A stretch of DNA of 51,326 bases from a virus. Below the pieces are notes generated by a model that was not told the origin of the DNA, searched no databases, and saw only the letters and a program-made list of their open reading frames with translations. Location: positions 1 through 51,326 of the IMG/VR virus record IMGVR_UViG_3300032285_004475, one strand, 5' to 3'. This document shows positions 50,475-51,326 of the stretch, in pieces (within the stretch, counting starts at the first letter, position 1; the number at the start of each line of letters is the position of its first letter). Made by a program: the position numbers and the translations under genes.

Positions 50475-51290
50475 ATGAAAATATTTTTAGTAGAAGAATT
50501 TGATGAAGAAATCACACCTGATTTAAAATATTATGCGTTTGATTGGGATGATAATATTCTTACAATGCCGACACAGATAATACTTCGGACAGAAAACGGT
50601 GAAGAAGTTGGTATGTCAACTGAAGACTTTGCGGAATATCGTGTAAAGGTTGGAGTTGAACCTTTTGAATATAAGAAGAAAACTGTTGTTGGGTTTGCCG
50701 ATGACCCTTTCAGAAATTTTGGAACTAAAGGGGATAAGAGGTTCATTATTGACTCAATGATGGCAAAAGAAGGTCCAGCATGGGATGACTTTGTTGAAGC
50801 GATTAATGGGGGGTCTATTTTTTCAATAGTTACAGCCCGAGGACATTCACCATTGGCGTTACGTAGGGCAATTGAAAATATGATTGAAACTAACTTTAAA
50901 GGTATTTCCAAAAAAGAATTGGTTAAAAATTTAAAGAAGTTTAGAAAATTTGCAGGTGAGGAGGATATGAAGGATAAAGAACTTATAAATGCTTATATGG
51001 ATATGAATAAGTATTATCCAGTGACATTTGGAGCCGGCTCAGCCCAAAGTCCTGAAAAAGGAAAGGTAGATGCTTTAAGAGAATTCCAACAGTATGTAAA
51101 ATATCTGGCAAATTTATTAAAGAAACCTGTAATGTTCAAAGATGATATTAGTAATAGATTCATACCTAAAATAGGTTTTTCAGATGATGATTTAAGAAAT
51201 TTGGAAAAAGTTAAAGATGAATTATCAAAAGACCCAGAAAATATTATTCAAACAATATCAACACATGGAGGAGAAAAGAAATTATACTAA
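50475..51290 (+). CDS. HAD-superfamily hydrolase-like phage protein
   Basis: A 271-aa protein with HAD motifs: YYAFDWDDNIL (D23, D25) as motif I, SIVTARGH (T120) as motif II and GFSDDD (D237-D239) as motif IV. Similar proteins follow tail genes in T4-like phages, in my recollection, and are annotated HAD-like without a tested substrate. Between the motifs lies a 45-residue stretch (GFADDPFRNF, GPAWDDFVEAINGG) that may be a cap. It could be a nucleotide phosphatase or a polynucleotide 3'-phosphatase, or a structural protein reusing the fold. Its own late element argues for late expression. Confidence 0.78.
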   Translation: MKIFLVEEFDEEITPDLKYYAFDWDDNILTMPTQIILRTENGEEVGMSTEDFAEYRVKVGVEPFEYKKKTVVGFADDPFRNFGTKGDKRFIIDSMMAKEGPAWDDFVEAINGGSIFSIVTARGHSPLALRRAIENMIETNFKGISKKELVKNLKKFRKFAGEEDMKDKELINAYMDMNKYYPVTFGAGSAQSPEKGKVDALREFQQYVKYLANLLKKPVMFKDDISNRFIPKIGFSDDDLRNLEKVKDELSKDPENIIQTISTHGGEKKLY

Positions 51291-51298
51291 TATTTATA
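51291..51298 (+). promoter_or_regulatory. TATTTATA late-type promoter element (gene outside window)
   Basis: TATTTATA directly after the HAD-like stop; no start codon appears in the remaining 28 nt, so the gene it serves begins beyond the window. Confidence 0.5.
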
Positions 51299-51326
51299 AA
51301 CTGGACTTATAGCAAGTTTGACTGAA

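Noticed and set aside
1-51326. Alternative genetic code or suppressor-stop usage as in some huge phages
   Set aside because: Genes end at normal TAA, TGA and TAG positions with full-length families and no in-frame stop interrupting conserved domains.
1-51326. tRNA genes
   Set aside because: No cloverleaf-like segment with TTCRA loop and CCA-type acceptor was found by eye in the short intergenic regions; a tRNAscan-SE run would decide.

Overview
The window is a compact, strongly AT-rich segment of a contractile-tailed (T4-like myovirus) bacteriophage genome. The evidence is a family B DNA polymerase (37600-40527), a very large tail sheath protein (47216-50407), probable neck and tail-completion proteins (40864-41994, 45355-46949), an SNF2-type helicase, a trimeric dUTPase, and two giant repetitive fibre or adhesin genes. 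Shine-Dalgarno sequences are missing at most starts and A/T-rich leaders are the rule. With the protein flavour this suggests a Bacteroidota host, but that is inference. I see no integrase, rRNA, tRNA or CRISPR array, and no stretch over 300 bases without a gene.

Layout. (1) 1-11458, minus strand: one dense operon reading from a GT-B glycosyltransferase through a DEDD exonuclease and dUTPase into nine nucleotide-sugar and glycosyltransferase genes, including an RfbH-type [Fe-S]/PMP dehydrase, a GT11 fucosyltransferase-like enzyme, a GT25 enzyme and an RmlD-GT2 fusion. (2) 11501-14086, minus: five small, mostly unknown genes ending at an intrinsic terminator; one has a stand-alone WYL-like domain. 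(3) 14134-21402, plus: a LamG-like structural protein and a 1673-aa repeat fibre. (4) 21454-29848, plus: a second glycan operon with a GT9-like enzyme, SET-domain protein, PAPS sulfotransferase, APS kinase, small HxGH nucleotidyltransferase, DUF2061 membrane protein and five more glycosyltransferase-like genes. (5) 29845-30601, minus: an HNH endonuclease with a 51-aa ribbon-helix-helix-like gene. (6) 30689-37510, plus: three paralogous baseplate-type proteins and a second, 1306-aa repeat fibre. (7) 37600-51290: DNA polymerase, neck genes, a superoxide dismutase fused to a PD-(D/E)XK-like domain, helicase, tail completion, sheath and a HAD-fold protein.

How it may work together. About twenty glycan-related genes lie beside and between two fibre genes that share modules and a C-terminal cap. 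The simplest reading is that the phage decorates its own fibres, or remodels the host envelope, with a custom and probably sulfated glycan. Three convergent gene pairs each overlap in a shared TTAA. At least thirteen gene or transcription-unit starts on both strands carry TATTTAT, usually 4-16 nt before the start codon, which looks like a late promoter giving nearly leaderless mRNAs. The most novel candidates are this promoter set, the sulfation cassette, the SOD-nuclease-like fusion and the cysteine-rich beta-roll fibres.
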